Shown here: piece after piece, positions 10,550 to 20,758 of the stretch
Position numbering within the stretch: the stretch's first letter is position 1
Layout: each line of letters starts with the position of its first letter
Origin: Deltaproteobacteria bacterium
GTDB lineage: Bacteria; Desulfobacterota; Desulfuromonadia; Desulfuromonadales; BM103
Direction: 5' to 3'
DNA: 64,000 bases
Assembly: GCA_005774545.1 (NCBI GenBank)
Contig: VAUL01000007.1
Coordinates: 1-64,000 of the forward strand
Translations under genes and position numbers: made by a program
Notes under the pieces: model-generated
Seen by the model: only the letters and a program-made list of their open reading frames with translations
Databases searched by the model: none
Told to the model about the DNA's origin: nothing

Positions 10550-11516
10550 CGTGATTCAGGAAACCATCATCCTCGGCTCCGGCCCGGCCGGCCTGACCGC
10601 CGCCATCTATGCCGGACGCAGCCGCTGCTGCCCCCTGCTGATCCACGGCCACCAACCGGGCGGGCAACTGACCACGACCACCGCGGTCGACAACTTCCCC
10701 GGCTTCCCCGCCGGCATCGACGGCCCCGAGCTGATGGAGAACATGCGCCGGCAGGCCGAGCGCTTCGGCGCCCGCTTCGTCGAAGGCGAGGTCACCAGCG
10801 TCGACCTGCGCGAACACCCGTACAAGGTCTGGCTCGGCAGCGAGCTCTACCGCTGCCTGACCCTGATCATTGCCACCGGCGCCTCGCCGCGCCTGCTCGG
10901 TCTCGGCAACGAGGAGGCGCTCTACGGCCGGGGGGTCTCGGTCTGCGCCACCTGCGACGGCTTCTTTTACCGCGACCGCGAGGTGGTGGTGGTCGGCGGC
11001 GGCGACACCGCCATCGAGGAGGCGGTTTTCCTGACCCGCTTCGCCCGGCGGGTCACCATCGTGCACCGGCGCGGCGAATTGCGCGCCACCCCGGTTCTCG
11101 CCCAGCGGGCGTTCGCCAACGACAAGATCGCCTTCCGCTGGGACACCACGGTCAGCGAAATCCTGGCCGACCAGGCGGGCGTCACCGGCCTGCGCCTGAA
11201 GAACGCGAAGACCGGCGAGACGGACGTGCTCGCCTGCGACGGGGTCTTCATCGCCATCGGCCACCAGCCGAACACCGGGCTGTTCGCCGGCCAGCTGGAC
11301 CTCGACCACGAAGGCTACATCAGCACCCGGAACGGCACCGAAACCAGCGTGCCGGGAGTTTTTGCCGCCGGCGACGTGCAGGATCCGATCTTTCGCCAGG
11401 CCGTGACCGCCGCCGGGTCCGGCTGCATGGCGGCCATCCAGGCCGAACGCTTCCTCGACGACCTGCCGTCCGAGGCCCAGTTGAACTGCCAGCGGGGAAT
11501 CTGCAAGGAGCGCTGA
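10536..11516 (+). CDS. trxB: Thioredoxin reductase
   Basis: This 326-residue NADPH flavoprotein reduces thioredoxin. The FAD-binding motif GSGPAGLTAAIYAGRS lies near residue 14, the redox pair CATC at about residues 137-140, the NADPH motif GGGDTAIEEA with VHRR after it, and the C-terminal FAD motif GVFAAGDVQD. I start it at ATG 10536, inside the end of lipA; the upstream extension belongs to lipA's reading region. The stop overlaps the sucA start (TGATG). Length and layout are standard for low-Mr bacterial thioredoxin reductases. Confidence 0.94.
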   Translation: MPTPDVIQETIILGSGPAGLTAAIYAGRSRCCPLLIHGHQPGGQLTTTTAVDNFPGFPAGIDGPELMENMRRQAERFGARFVEGEVTSVDLREHPYKVWLGSELYRCLTLIIATGASPRLLGLGNEEALYGRGVSVCATCDGFFYRDREVVVVGGGDTAIEEAVFLTRFARRVTIVHRRGELRATPVLAQRAFANDKIAFRWDTTVSEILADQAGVTGLRLKNAKTGETDVLACDGVFIAIGHQPNTGLFAGQLDLDHEGYISTRNGTETSVPGVFAAGDVQDPIFRQAVTAAGSGCMAAIQAERFLDDLPSEAQLNCQRGICKER

Positions 11517-14194
11517 TGGCGATCGCCGGCAACGTCACCCCGCAGTGGCTGGAGGAGCAGTACCGCCTGTGGCGCGAGCAGCCGGACCGGCTGTCTGCCG
11601 ACTGGCGCGCCTTTTTCGAGGGCTTCGACCTGGCGCGCGAACTCCCCGGCGCCGACTGCGAGCTGGCGGTCAAAACCTCGGCGGTCGATTCGCTGATCTA
11701 CCGCTACCGCGACCTGGGGCATCGACAGGCCTGGACCAACCCTCTCGACGAGACCCCGCCCGCCGACCTCCCCGAGCTGGCCCTGGCCGCCTTCGGCCTC
11801 GGCGAGGACGACCTGGACCGCACCTTCCGTCCGTTGCGCTACCCCGGCCCGGCCACCCTGCGCCACATCCTCGCCACCCTGCGCGCGACCTACTGCGACA
11901 GCATCGGCGTCGAGTTCATGCACATCCAGGAGCCGACCGAGCGGCAGTGGCTCAAGGAGCGCATGGAAGAGTCGCGCAACCGCACCGAATTGAGCCGCGC
12001 CGAACAGCTGGCCATCCTGGCCAGACTGCAGGAGGCAACCCTCTTCGAGCAGTTCCTGCACCGCCGCTTCCTCGGGCAGAAGCGCTTCTCCCTGGAGGGG
12101 GGGGAGTCGCTGATCGTCCTGCTCGACGCCCTGGCTGCGTCCGCCGCATCGGGCGGGGTCACCGACCTGGTCCTGGGGATGCCCCATCGCGGCCGGCTCA
12201 ACGTCCTTGCCAACGTCTTCGGCAAGCCGCTTGAAAACATCTTCGCCGAATTCGAGGACAACCTGGAGCTGGCCTTCGTCGGCGAGGGGGACGTCAAGTA
12301 CCACCAGGGCTTTTCCGCCGATCGCCGGACCGCCGGCGGCCCGATCCACCTGAGCCTGGCCAGCAACCCGAGCCACCTGGAAGCGGTCGATCCGGTGGTG
12401 ATCGGCAAGTGCCGCGCCCGCCATGTCAGCTACGGCCCGGGGGGGCGCAAGCGCGTCCTCCCGGTGCTGATCCACGGCGATGCGGCCTTCGCCGGCCAGG
12501 GGATCGTCGCCGAGGTCTTCAACCTGTCGCGGCTCGACGGCTACCAGTCGGGAGGGACGGTCCACGTGGTGCTCAACAACCAGATCGGCTTCACCACCGA
12601 TCCGGCTCACGCCCGCTCCACCGTCTATGCCACCGATGTCGCCAAGATGCTGCCGATCCCGATCTTTCACGTCAACGGCGAGGCCCCGGAAAGCGTGGTG
12701 CACGTCGCCCGCCTGGCGCTGGAGTATCGCCAGACCTTCGCCCGCGACGTGGTGATCGAACTCCTCTGCTATCGCCGCCATGGCCACAACGAAGGGGACG
12801 AACCGGGCTTCACCCAGCCGTTGATGTACGACAGGATCCGGCGCCGGCCCGCCGCCCATGACCTCTATGCCGCCGCGTTGCAGCAGGCCGGCTGCACCCC
12901 GGACGAACTCACCGCCGCGGCAACCCGTTACACGGCGGCGCTCGAGGCGGCACTGACCCGCCCTGCCGATCCCCGCCAGGGGCTCGGCTACCACGCCAAG
13001 TGGGAACGGTTCCGGCGCGAAACCGGCGCCGAAGATCCCGACACGGCCGTGCCCGAAGCACGGTTGCGCGAATTTGCCGAAATTTTGGCGCGCATCCCCG
13101 CCGGCTTTCACCCCCATCCCAAGGTCGCGCGCCTGATGGAGAAACGCCGGGAGACGATCCTGGCCGGCGAGGGGCTCGACTGGGCCACCGGCGAAGCGCT
13201 CGCCTTTGCCAGCCTGCTGACCGAAGGGACGCCGGTCCGCCTTTCCGGCCAGGACTGCCGGCGCGGCACCTTCAACCAGCGCCATGCCGCGATCGTCGAC
13301 CAGGCGAACGGCCAGATCCTGGTGCCGCTCGCCTTCGCCGCCCCCGGCCAGGCCCCGGTCCAGATTTATGACAGCATGCTCTCCGAAGCCGCCGTACTCG
13401 GCTTCGAGTACGGGCACGCCCTGGAGATGCCCGAAGGGCTGACCATCTGGGAGGCGCAGTTCGGCGACTTCGCCAACGGCGCGCAGGTGATCATCGACCA
13501 GTTCATCGCCAGCGGCGGCGCCAAGTGGGACCGCTCGACCGGCCTGGTCCTGTTTCTCCCCCACGGCTACGAGGGGCAGGGCCCCGAGCATTCCAACGCG
13601 CGCATCGAGCGCTATCTGGCCCTTTGTGCCGAGGAGAACCTGCAGATCGCCTATCCGAGCACCCCGGCTCAGCTCTTCCACCTGCTGCGCCGCCAGGTCA
13701 AGCTCTCCTACCGGCGGCCGCTGATCGTCTTCACCCCCAAGAGCCTGCTGCGCCTGCCGGCCTGCACCAGCACGCTGCCGGAGTTCGCCGCCGGCCGTTT
13801 CGCCCCGCTGCTGGCCGACCCCCAGGCACCGGCGGAGCCCCACACCCTGCTGATCTGTACCGGGAAGATCTACTACGAACTGGCCGAGCGCCGGCAGCTT
13901 GACCGGATCGACGGCGTAACCCTCTGGCGCCTCGAGCAGCTCTATCCGCTACGCCTCGAGCGCCTGGCGGAGGCCGCCGCCGGCTGGCCGCAGCTGCGGC
14001 GCATCGCCTGGGTCCAGGAGGAGCCGGAAAACATGGGAGCGTGGCCCTTCCTGCGTCCGCAGTTGAACCGGCTGTTCGGCGTCGAGCCGGAGTATGTCGG
14101 CCGGCCGGCGATGGCGGCGACCGCCGTCGGTTCTCACCGGCGCCACGGCAAAGAGCAGGCCCTGATCATCGACCGGGCCTATGGAGCAACCTGA
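11516..14194 (+). CDS. sucA: 2-oxoglutarate dehydrogenase E1 component
   Basis: This 892-residue thiamine-diphosphate enzyme decarboxylates 2-oxoglutarate and transfers the succinyl group to E2. The N-terminal E2-interaction segment [20 protein letters not shown], the [14 protein letters not shown] motif, [10 protein letters not shown] and the ThDP-binding region ending in NNQIGFTT are all recognisable. [18 protein letters not shown] and the C-terminal [12 protein letters not shown] are also present. It is slightly shorter than the E. coli enzyme but complete. It overlaps trxB and sucB by TGATG junctions, implying a single translationally coupled transcript. Confidence 0.97.
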   Translation: MAIAGNVTPQWLEEQYRLWREQPDRLSADWRAFFEGFDLARELPGADCELAVKTSAVDSLIYRYRDLGHRQAWTNPLDETPPADLPELALAAFGLGEDDLDRTFRPLRYPGPATLRHILATLRATYCDSIGVEFMHIQEPTERQWLKERMEESRNRTELSRAEQLAILARLQEATLFEQFLHRRFLGQKRFSLEGGESLIVLLDALAASAASGGVTDLVLGMPHRGRLNVLANVFGKPLENIFAEFEDNLELAFVGEGDVKYHQGFSADRRTAGGPIHLSLASNPSHLEAVDPVVIGKCRARHVSYGPGGRKRVLPVLIHGDAAFAGQGIVAEVFNLSRLDGYQSGGTVHVVLNNQIGFTTDPAHARSTVYATDVAKMLPIPIFHVNGEAPESVVHVARLALEYRQTFARDVVIELLCYRRHGHNEGDEPGFTQPLMYDRIRRRPAAHDLYAAALQQAGCTPDELTAAATRYTAALEAALTRPADPRQGLGYHAKWERFRRETGAEDPDTAVPEARLREFAEILARIPAGFHPHPKVARLMEKRRETILAGEGLDWATGEALAFASLLTEGTPVRLSGQDCRRGTFNQRHAAIVDQANGQILVPLAFAAPGQAPVQIYDSMLSEAAVLGFEYGHALEMPEGLTIWEAQFGDFANGAQVIIDQFIASGGAKWDRSTGLVLFLPHGYEGQGPEHSNARIERYLALCAEENLQIAYPSTPAQLFHLLRRQVKLSYRRPLIVFTPKSLLRLPACTSTLPEFAAGRFAPLLADPQAPAEPHTLLICTGKIYYELAERRQLDRIDGVTLWRLEQLYPLRLERLAEAAAGWPQLRRIAWVQEEPENMGAWPFLRPQLNRLFGVEPEYVGRPAMAATAVGSHRRHGKEQALIIDRAYGAT

Positions 14195-15378
14195 TGGAGA
14201 TCCGCATCCCCCCCGTCGGCGAATCGATTCACGAGGCCCTGCTCGCCGCCTGGCGCGTCGCCGACGGCGCCTTCATCGAGCAGGGCGCGGTTCTCTGCGA
14301 CCTGGAGACCGACAAGGTCAACATCGAGGTGACCGCCGAGATGGCCGGAACCGTGCAGATTGCCGTGCCGGCGGGGCAGACGCTGCCGGTGGGCGCCATC
14401 ATCGGCGCCATCGTCCCCGCCGCCGCTGCCCACTCCCGGGCCGTCGCCACGCCCCCGGCCGCGCCCTCGCCCGCCGGCCCGGTTCCGGTCAATCCCGGGG
14501 CCGCCAGGCTGGCCCGGGAACGGGGGCTCGCGGCAGCGGAGCTGACCGGCTCGGGGCCAGGCGGGCGGGTTACCGTCGACGACGTCATGGCCCACCAGGC
14601 GCAAGCGCTCGAGAAGCTCGACAGCGCGGCACCGGCCGGCGCCCGGAGCACCCCGCACCCACCGCCGGCCGCCGGCGACCGGCCGGTGCGTCGCGAACCG
14701 ATGTCGCCGCTGCGCCAGCGCATTGCCGCGCGCCTGCTCGCCGCCCGCCAGCAGACGGCCATGCTGACCACCTTCAACGAGGCCGATCTGGGCAGGCTCA
14801 GGGAACTGCGCACCCGCCACCAGGAGCACTTCACCGCCCATCACGGCGTCCGGCTCGGCCTGATGTCCTTCTTCGTCAAGGCCACCGTGGAGGCCCTCAG
14901 GGCCTACCCGGGGGTCAACGCCCGCATCGACGGCGGCGATATCGTCTACCACGACTATTACGACATCGGCATCGCCGTCGGCACCGACCGCGGCCTGGTG
15001 GTGCCGGTGCTGCGCGATGCCGACGGCCTGACCTTTGCCGAGATCGAATTGCGGATCAGCGAACTGGCGCAGAAGGCCAACGATCGCAAACTGACCCTCG
15101 CCGAACTCGAAGGCGGCACGTTCACCATCAGCAACGGCGGCATCTACGGCTCGCTCCTCAGCACGCCGATCCTGAACCCGCCGCAGAGCGGGGTGCTCGG
15201 CATGCATGCCATCCAGGAGCGCCCGGTGGCGCGGGACGGCCAAGTGGTGGTCCGGCCGATGATGTACCTGGCCCTCTCCTATGACCATCGCCTGATCGAC
15301 GGCCGCGAGGCGGTCGGTTTCCTCAAGCTGGTCAAGGAGTACCTCGAGGATCCCGAAGAGTTGCTGCTGGAGCTGTGA
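14194..15378 (+). CDS. sucB: 2-oxoglutarate dehydrogenase E2 (dihydrolipoyl succinyltransferase)
   Basis: This 394-residue E2 subunit is organised as a lipoyl domain (residues 1-75, [11 protein letters not shown], lipoylated Lys41), an Ala/Pro linker, a peripheral-subunit-binding domain at about 100-135 ([25 protein letters not shown]), a second linker and a catalytic domain from about 160. The active-site motif [13 protein letters not shown] lies near residue 367. I start it at ATG 14194, overlapping the sucA stop; upstream in-frame sequence belongs to sucA. It forms the core of the complex with sucA and lpdA, and its lipoyl lysine is the expected substrate of LipA. Confidence 0.96.
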   Translation: MEIRIPPVGESIHEALLAAWRVADGAFIEQGAVLCDLETDKVNIEVTAEMAGTVQIAVPAGQTLPVGAIIGAIVPAAAAHSRAVATPPAAPSPAGPVPVNPGAARLARERGLAAAELTGSGPGGRVTVDDVMAHQAQALEKLDSAAPAGARSTPHPPPAAGDRPVRREPMSPLRQRIAARLLAARQQTAMLTTFNEADLGRLRELRTRHQEHFTAHHGVRLGLMSFFVKATVEALRAYPGVNARIDGGDIVYHDYYDIGIAVGTDRGLVVPVLRDADGLTFAEIELRISELAQKANDRKLTLAELEGGTFTISNGGIYGSLLSTPILNPPQSGVLGMHAIQERPVARDGQVVVRPMMYLALSYDHRLIDGREAVGFLKLVKEYLEDPEELLLEL

Positions 15379-15422
15379 GACTCAGGCCGGCGGGGATGCC
15401 GGCACAAGGAAAGTTGCCGTCT

Positions 15423-16820
15423 ATGAATGAACTGTTCGACCTGGTGGTGATCGGCGGCGGGCCCGGCGGCTACGTCGCCGCCCTGCGCGCGGCGCAGCTG
15501 GGGATGAAGGTGGCGGTGGTGGAGAAGCGCGCCGTGCTGGGCGGGACGTGCCTCAACGAAGGGTGCATCCCGAGCAAGGCCCTGCTCGATTCCAGCGAAT
15601 ACTTCGCCCTGGCCCGCGACGGCTTTCAACGCCACGGCATCGTCATCGAACCGCCCCGGCTCGACCTCGCGCAGATGATGCGGCGCAAGGACGAGGTGGT
15701 GGTGCGCCTGACCCGCGGCATCGCCAGTCTCTTCAAGAAACACGGCATCCGGGTGGTGACCGGCACCGGCCGGCTGACCAGGGACGAAGGGACGCCGCGG
15801 GTGGCCGTGGCCACGGCCGCCGGGGAGGAACTCCTGGCGGGGAAACACGTGCTGCTTGCGACCGGCAGCGAAGCCGTGGCGCTCCCCGGCCTGCCGTTCG
15901 GCGGGCCGATCGGCGCAGCGCGCGACGCTCTGGCCTACGACCAGGTGCCGGAGCACCTGGTGGTGGTCGGCGGCGGCTACATCGGCCTGGAGCTCGGCTC
16001 GGTCTGGCTGCGCCTGGGAGCGAAGGTCACGGTGGTGGAAATGCTCGACCAGCTACTCCCCAACACCGACCAGGAGGTTGCCAGAACGCTCGTCAAGAGC
16101 CTGGAGAAGCAGGGGATGACGATTCTTCCGGGCACCCGGGTGACCGGGGCCGACAGTAGCGGAAACCGGGTCACGCTGCAGCTGGAAGGGAAACACCCGC
16201 AGACCCTGACCTGCGACCGGATCCTGGTCGCCGCCGGGCGCCGGCCCTGCACCGAGGGGCTGGGACTGGAAACGGTCGGGATCACTCTGGAGCAGGGGCG
16301 CATCCCGGTCGATGCCGATTACCGTACCGGCTCTCCCGGCGTCTATGCCGTCGGCGACCTGATTGCCGGGCCGATGCTCGCCCACAAGGCGATGGACGAG
16401 GCCGTCGCCTGTATCGAGCGACTACACGGCGGACGCCCCGAAGTCGACTACCGTCTCATCCCCGGGGTCATCTACACCGTGCCGGAGGCGGCCGCGGTCG
16501 GCCGCAGCGAGGAACAGCTCAAGAGCGACGGCGTAGCCTATGCAGCCGGCAGGTTCCCCTTCATGGCCAGCGGCCGCGCCAAGGCCCTGGACGAAACCGA
16601 GGGGTTCGTCAAGGTACTCACCGCGCCGGGCTCCGGCCGCATCCTCGGCGTCCACATCCTCGGCCCGCGCGCCTCCGAGCTGATCGCCGAGGCGGCCGCC
16701 GTCATGGCCTTTGCCGGCAGCATCGAGGACGTCGCCGCCATGACTCACGCCCACCCGACCCTGGCGGAGGCGTTCCGCGAAGCGGCTCTGGGCGCCGCGG
16801 GCAGGGCCGTGCATCTCTAG
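15423..16820 (+). CDS. lpdA: Dihydrolipoyl dehydrogenase (E3)
   Basis: This 465-residue FAD/NAD disulfide oxidoreductase reoxidises the lipoyl groups of E2. The FAD motif GGGPGGYVAALRAAQLG starts at residue 11, and the redox disulfide GGTCLNEGCIPSK uses Cys43 and Cys48. The NAD motif is GGGYIGLELGSVW, the second FAD motif VYAVGDLIAGPMLAHKA, and the catalytic HAHPTLAEA (His-Glu pair) is at the C-terminus. I chose ATG 15423, because it begins the Rossmann strand correctly; it follows sucB by 44 bases. Confidence 0.95.
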   Translation: MNELFDLVVIGGGPGGYVAALRAAQLGMKVAVVEKRAVLGGTCLNEGCIPSKALLDSSEYFALARDGFQRHGIVIEPPRLDLAQMMRRKDEVVVRLTRGIASLFKKHGIRVVTGTGRLTRDEGTPRVAVATAAGEELLAGKHVLLATGSEAVALPGLPFGGPIGAARDALAYDQVPEHLVVVGGGYIGLELGSVWLRLGAKVTVVEMLDQLLPNTDQEVARTLVKSLEKQGMTILPGTRVTGADSSGNRVTLQLEGKHPQTLTCDRILVAAGRRPCTEGLGLETVGITLEQGRIPVDADYRTGSPGVYAVGDLIAGPMLAHKAMDEAVACIERLHGGRPEVDYRLIPGVIYTVPEAAAVGRSEEQLKSDGVAYAAGRFPFMASGRAKALDETEGFVKVLTAPGSGRILGVHILGPRASELIAEAAAVMAFAGSIEDVAAMTHAHPTLAEAFREAALGAAGRAVHL

Positions 16821-16859
16821 CGGCACCCGACCGGCCACGGGCTTGGGAACGGTACGTTC

Positions 16860-19100
16860 ATGTTCAAGGATTTCGGCCCAACCACCGAATCGCGCCGCGG
16901 CGCCAGGCTCCCCCAGCTCTGGTTTCCGTTCCTGGTCCTGGTCGTATCCCTCGTCTCCACGTTCGTTCTCTGGCGCATCATCGATCGCGGGATCGTGGAC
17001 CGGGCGGAAAGCCTGTTCCAGACCCGGGCCGAAGAGATCACCAACAGCATCGTCAAGCGGCTGCACGACCAGGAACAGGTCCTGCTCGGTGCCAATGCCC
17101 TGTTTCATGTCAAGGGCGATGCGGTCAGCCGCCACGACTGGCGCCGCTACGTCGCGGCCCTCAAGCTGAGCGAAAACCATCCCGGCATTCTCGGCGTCGG
17201 CTATTCCGCCTGGCTCTCTCCCGCGCAGAAGGAGGCCCATGTCAGGGCGACGCGCGCCGAAGGGTTCCCCACCTACCGCATCCACCCCGAAGGTCACCGC
17301 CCGGCCTACACCTCGATCGTCTGGCTGGAACCGTTCGACTGGCGCAATCAACGGGCCTTCGGCTACGACATGTACGCCGAACCGGTACGGCGCAAAGCCA
17401 TGGATCGGGCCTGCGACACCGGCCTGACCAGCATCGCCGCCAGAATCGTGCTGGTGCAGGAAACCGACGAGGACCAGCAATCCGGCATGCTGATGTATCT
17501 CCCCTCCTACCGCCGGGGCCTGGCGACGGACTCTCCCGCCGGGCGGCGCGCCGCCTTGCGCGGTTTTGTCTACAGCCCGATCCGGATGAACGATTTCGTG
17601 GCCAGCACGCTCAGCAGGATGCCCGCCGATCTGGACTTCGAAATCCACGCCGGGACGCCCCTGTCGGCGGATAATCTCATGTTCAGCAGTCAACGGGTCG
17701 AAAACCGCGCCCTCCCCGCCGGCTACCGCCCGAAGTTCTCCACCGTCAGACAGGTCGAGGCCTTCGGAGTCTCCTGGCAGTTCACTTTCAGTTCGCTCCC
17801 CGCTTTCGACAAAGCCCTCGACCAAGGCAAGTCGCTGGCCACGCTCCTGACCGGCATCCTCTCGAGCATCCTGCTCAGCGCGCTGGCGGCGTTGCAGGCC
17901 CATTCGCGCCGGCAGGCCCTGACCATCGCCGAGCAGATGCACGCCGCGAAACAGGCGGCCGAAGAAGCCAGGGCCGCCGCGGAACAGGCCAGCCTGGCCA
18001 AAAGCGAATTCCTGGCGAACATGAGCCATGAGATCCGTACCCCGATGACGGTGTTCATGAGCGCCGTCGAACAGTTGCAGTTCATCGACAAAGATCCGGA
18101 GCACCAGCCGCTCCTCGACCTGGCGGACCAGGCGAGCCGGCGTCTGTATACGCTGGTCAGCGAAATTCTCGATTTCTCGAAGATCGAGGCCCGGCGGGTG
18201 GAGATCGAGGAAACCTGGTTCAATCTGCGCGACTGCCTGCAGGAAAGCATGGCGATGATGGCCGCCAGGGCCGGCGAGAAGGGGCTCTGCCTGGAGCTGC
18301 AAATCGGCCCCGGGATCCCCGAGGACATCGTCGGCGATCAATACCGGCTCGGGCAGGTTCTGCTCAACCTGATCGGCAACGCCGTCAAATTCACCGAAAC
18401 CGGCGGAGTCGGAATCGCCGTCGAGCGCCACGGCGCCCTGCTGGAGTTCTCTGTCAGCGACACCGGGATCGGCATCCCCGAAGACAAGTTGCAGACCGTT
18501 TTCGAAACGTTCAGCCAGGTGGACAGTTCCTCGACCCGCAGGTATGGCGGCACCGGGCTGGGACTGGCCATCTCCAAAGGGCTGGTCGAGTTGATGGGGG
18601 GGGAAATCCGTGTCCGGAGCCAACTCGCGCAGGGGAGCGTCTTCTCCTTCACCCTGCCGTTGAAGACTCTGCCGCAACCGGAGGGCGCGCCAGCGGGCGA
18701 GGAAGCGGGCGCGTCACAGACGGTTCCCGAAGCACACATTCTGCTGGCGGAAGACAATCCGATGGTCAGGGAGGTGCTCCTGGTGACGCTGGGCCATCGT
18801 CCGTGGCAGACGACTACGGCGCAAACCGGCCGCGAAGCCGTCCACAAATGGCAGAGCGGGCGGTTCGATCTCGTGCTCATGGACCTGCAGATGCCGGAGA
18901 TGGACGGCCTGGAAGCTGCCAGGGAGATCCGCAGACAGGAGGCGGGTCAGGAGAGAAAGACCGCCATCATCGGCCTGACCGCCCATGCCGATCTCGCTAT
19001 TCAGCAGGAGTGCCTCGCCGTCGGAATGGATGAGGTGCTGGTCAAGCCGTTCGAGGCGGTCAGGCTGTATGCAGCCATCGAGCGCTGCCTCGGCAGGTAG
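16860..19100 (+). CDS. CHASE-domain hybrid sensor histidine kinase
   Basis: This 746-residue membrane sensor has a transmembrane helix at about 20-42, a periplasmic CHASE domain at about 75-290 (GILGVGYSAWLSPAQ, YTSIVWLEPFDWRNQRAFGYDM) and a second helix at about 323-343. A coiled-coil linker follows, then HisKA with the phosphoaccepting His390 in NMSHEIRTPM, HATPase_c (N-box NLIGNAVKF, G1 DTGIGIP, G2 GGTGLGLAI) and a C-terminal receiver with phosphoacceptor Asp675 (LMDLQMPEMDG) and the conserved Lys near 727. No DNA-binding output or cognate regulator lies next to it, so its target is unknown. CHASE domains bind small extracellular ligands. Confidence 0.93.
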   Translation: MFKDFGPTTESRRGARLPQLWFPFLVLVVSLVSTFVLWRIIDRGIVDRAESLFQTRAEEITNSIVKRLHDQEQVLLGANALFHVKGDAVSRHDWRRYVAALKLSENHPGILGVGYSAWLSPAQKEAHVRATRAEGFPTYRIHPEGHRPAYTSIVWLEPFDWRNQRAFGYDMYAEPVRRKAMDRACDTGLTSIAARIVLVQETDEDQQSGMLMYLPSYRRGLATDSPAGRRAALRGFVYSPIRMNDFVASTLSRMPADLDFEIHAGTPLSADNLMFSSQRVENRALPAGYRPKFSTVRQVEAFGVSWQFTFSSLPAFDKALDQGKSLATLLTGILSSILLSALAALQAHSRRQALTIAEQMHAAKQAAEEARAAAEQASLAKSEFLANMSHEIRTPMTVFMSAVEQLQFIDKDPEHQPLLDLADQASRRLYTLVSEILDFSKIEARRVEIEETWFNLRDCLQESMAMMAARAGEKGLCLELQIGPGIPEDIVGDQYRLGQVLLNLIGNAVKFTETGGVGIAVERHGALLEFSVSDTGIGIPEDKLQTVFETFSQVDSSSTRRYGGTGLGLAISKGLVELMGGEIRVRSQLAQGSVFSFTLPLKTLPQPEGAPAGEEAGASQTVPEAHILLAEDNPMVREVLLVTLGHRPWQTTTAQTGREAVHKWQSGRFDLVLMDLQMPEMDGLEAAREIRRQEAGQERKTAIIGLTAHADLAIQQECLAVGMDEVLVKPFEAVRLYAAIERCLGR

Positions 19101-19112
19101 CTTCGCGACAGC

Positions 19113-20141
19113 TCAGAACGAATTCAACCGGCGCAGAAACGCCTCCAGCAACCCGTAGTTGCGCCGGTTGAATTCGAAGGCCAGGCGCGGCAGGTCGAGC
19201 AGGTCGGGCTGATCGCGCTCCTCGGGGAGCGGCGCGGTCATCGCCAGGCGGCTCCCCGGTTCGACGATCTCCGCGAACTCCTCCTGCAGCGTGGCGATCT
19301 GCTCGGCGTGCAGCGGCTTGTTCAGGCGGATCACCAGGGTTTTGCCGACGAACCGCGACGAGTGGTAGACCCGGTAGAAATCGTTGATCACCTGGGCCGC
19401 CTCGAAGGGGTCGCGGGTGATGGTGAACAGCCCGAAATCCTCCCCGGAAATCAGTCCGCGCGTCAGCATGGTGTCGCGGATGAATTCGAACCACGGCTCC
19501 CAGTAGCCGCCCTCGTCGTCATCGATCAGCACCAGCGGGATCGGCGGGTTCTTGCCGGTCTGCACCAGGGTCAGCGTCTCCATCGCCTCGTCGAGGGTGC
19601 CGAAGCCGCCGGGGAAGAGCGCCACCGCATGGGCCTCCTTGAGAAACGCCACCTTGCGGTTGAAAAAGTACTTGTAGGAGATGACGTTGCGGCTGTTTTC
19701 CATGACCGGGTTGGTCTCCTGCTCGAACGGCAGGCGGATGTTGACCGCAAAGGAGTTCTCGGCTCCGGCGCCCTCGTTGCCGGCCTGCATGATCCCCGGA
19801 CCGCCACCGGTAATCACCATGTAGCCGAGCCGCCGCAGCTGGCGGGCAAAGGTCACGCACTTCTGGTAGATCGGCTCCTCGGGCGCGGTCCGCGCCGACC
19901 CGAAGATCGTGACCTTCTTGCGGCCGCGATAGGCACCGAACAGGCGCGTGGTGTAACGCATCTCGCGCAGCGTCGTGCGCATCATCTTCAGATCCGCCAG
20001 ATAATCGACCTCCTGCCCGGCCTTGAGGGCGTTGAGCAGGATCTCCCGGGTCATCTCGGGATGATGGACCTCCGCCAGCCGCATGATCTCCTCGAGCAGC
20101 TCGTCGAGAGGCCCGTTGCTCCGGTTGAAGCTGATCTCCAT
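19113..20141 (-). CDS. LOG-family (TIGR00730-type) nucleotide-binding protein
   Basis: This 342-residue Rossmann-fold protein has a roughly 100-residue N-terminal extension. The family motifs GGGPGIMQAGNEGA (about residues 118-131) and PGGFGTLDEAMETL (about 185-198) match the lysine-decarboxylase-like or LOG group, whose characterised members release the base from cytokinin or nucleoside monophosphates. ATG 20141 has an ideal AAGGAGG upstream. The extended N- and C-terminal regions distinguish it from the short LOG enzymes, so the substrate remains open. Confidence 0.85.
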   Translation of the reverse strand: MEISFNRSNGPLDELLEEIMRLAEVHHPEMTREILLNALKAGQEVDYLADLKMMRTTLREMRYTTRLFGAYRGRKKVTIFGSARTAPEEPIYQKCVTFARQLRRLGYMVITGGGPGIMQAGNEGAGAENSFAVNIRLPFEQETNPVMENSRNVISYKYFFNRKVAFLKEAHAVALFPGGFGTLDEAMETLTLVQTGKNPPIPLVLIDDDEGGYWEPWFEFIRDTMLTRGLISGEDFGLFTITRDPFEAAQVINDFYRVYHSSRFVGKTLVIRLNKPLHAEQIATLQEEFAEIVEPGSRLAMTAPLPEERDQPDLLDLPRLAFEFNRRNYGLLEAFLRRLNSF

Positions 20142-20161
20142 GACGTCCTCCTTGATAGGCC

Positions 20162-20698
20162 TCAGCGCGACAGCAGCGGTTGTTCCCCGCGGCGGGCCGC
20201 AGCGATCAGCAGCCCGCGCAGGCTGGCGCCCGGACAGCGGTCGCCAACTGCATGATACGCGCTGCGCAACTCGGCTTCAATCCCGGAAAACGCTTCACGC
20301 TGCACGGAGGTGAGCCGGTCATCGAGCCGGTCGCACAGAAAGATGATGCAGTTGAACGGTCGGCGTTCGACCGGCAGGCGACACCCCTCCGCCCCGAGCA
20401 TCGGGCACGCCAGGGCATGGTCCGGCTCGGGGGGCGTCCCGCCCTGCAGCAGGTAGCCGAGAAGGTTGGTCAACGTGACGTGATGCTTGGCCCGGCTGCA
20501 GCAGCCGCCCAGGCAGTCGGTGCAGATAACCGGGCCGTCGATCTCGCGGAACAGCCGGTCGAGCTCCAGTTGCAGTTCGCCGATCCGGCGAACCTGGGCA
20601 GCCAGCCAGTCGCGCTCGGCCGGCGGCAGCGCCAGCAGTTCGCGCCGGGCGCGGTCAAGGGTCGCCGCCCACAGGACGGCATCGGTTTCAGCGTTCAT
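20162..20698 (-). CDS. Cysteine-cluster (YkgJ-like) hypothetical protein
   Basis: This 178-residue protein contains the cluster CTDCLGGCCSRAKHHVTL (Cys at about residues 57, 60, 64 and 65) plus later cysteines (CPMLGAEGC), a pattern like the CxxCxxxCC metal-chelating YkgJ family. I start it at ATG 20698; the longer reading would run back through the RNase P RNA and its terminator. The Shine-Dalgarno match is weak. It is 20 bases upstream of the LOG gene's start on the same strand. Iron or zinc binding is inferred, and function is unknown. Confidence 0.72.
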   Translation of the reverse strand: MNAETDAVLWAATLDRARRELLALPPAERDWLAAQVRRIGELQLELDRLFREIDGPVICTDCLGGCCSRAKHHVTLTNLLGYLLQGGTPPEPDHALACPMLGAEGCRLPVERRPFNCIIFLCDRLDDRLTSVQREAFSGIEAELRSAYHAVGDRCPGASLRGLLIAAARRGEQPLLSR

Positions 20699-20722
20699 GA
20701 CGGTTTGTCCGCAACAGTAAAG

Positions 20723-20749
20723 AGGCACCCGGGCCATGCCCGGGTGCCT
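20723..20749 (-). terminator. Terminator hairpin after rnpB
   Basis: A perfect 12-bp inverted repeat (AGGCACCCGGGC / GCCCGGGTGCCT) has a 3-base loop and is followed on the minus strand by CTTTACTGTT. It lies 10 bases beyond the RNase P RNA 3' end and 25 bases before the next start codon. Confidence 0.7.
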
Positions 20750-20758
20750 GCAGAAAAT

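Noticed and set aside
11315-13843. An 842-codon minus-strand ORF opposite sucA
   Set aside because: The sense strand encodes a complete 2-oxoglutarate dehydrogenase E1; the antisense frame shows no recognisable motif.
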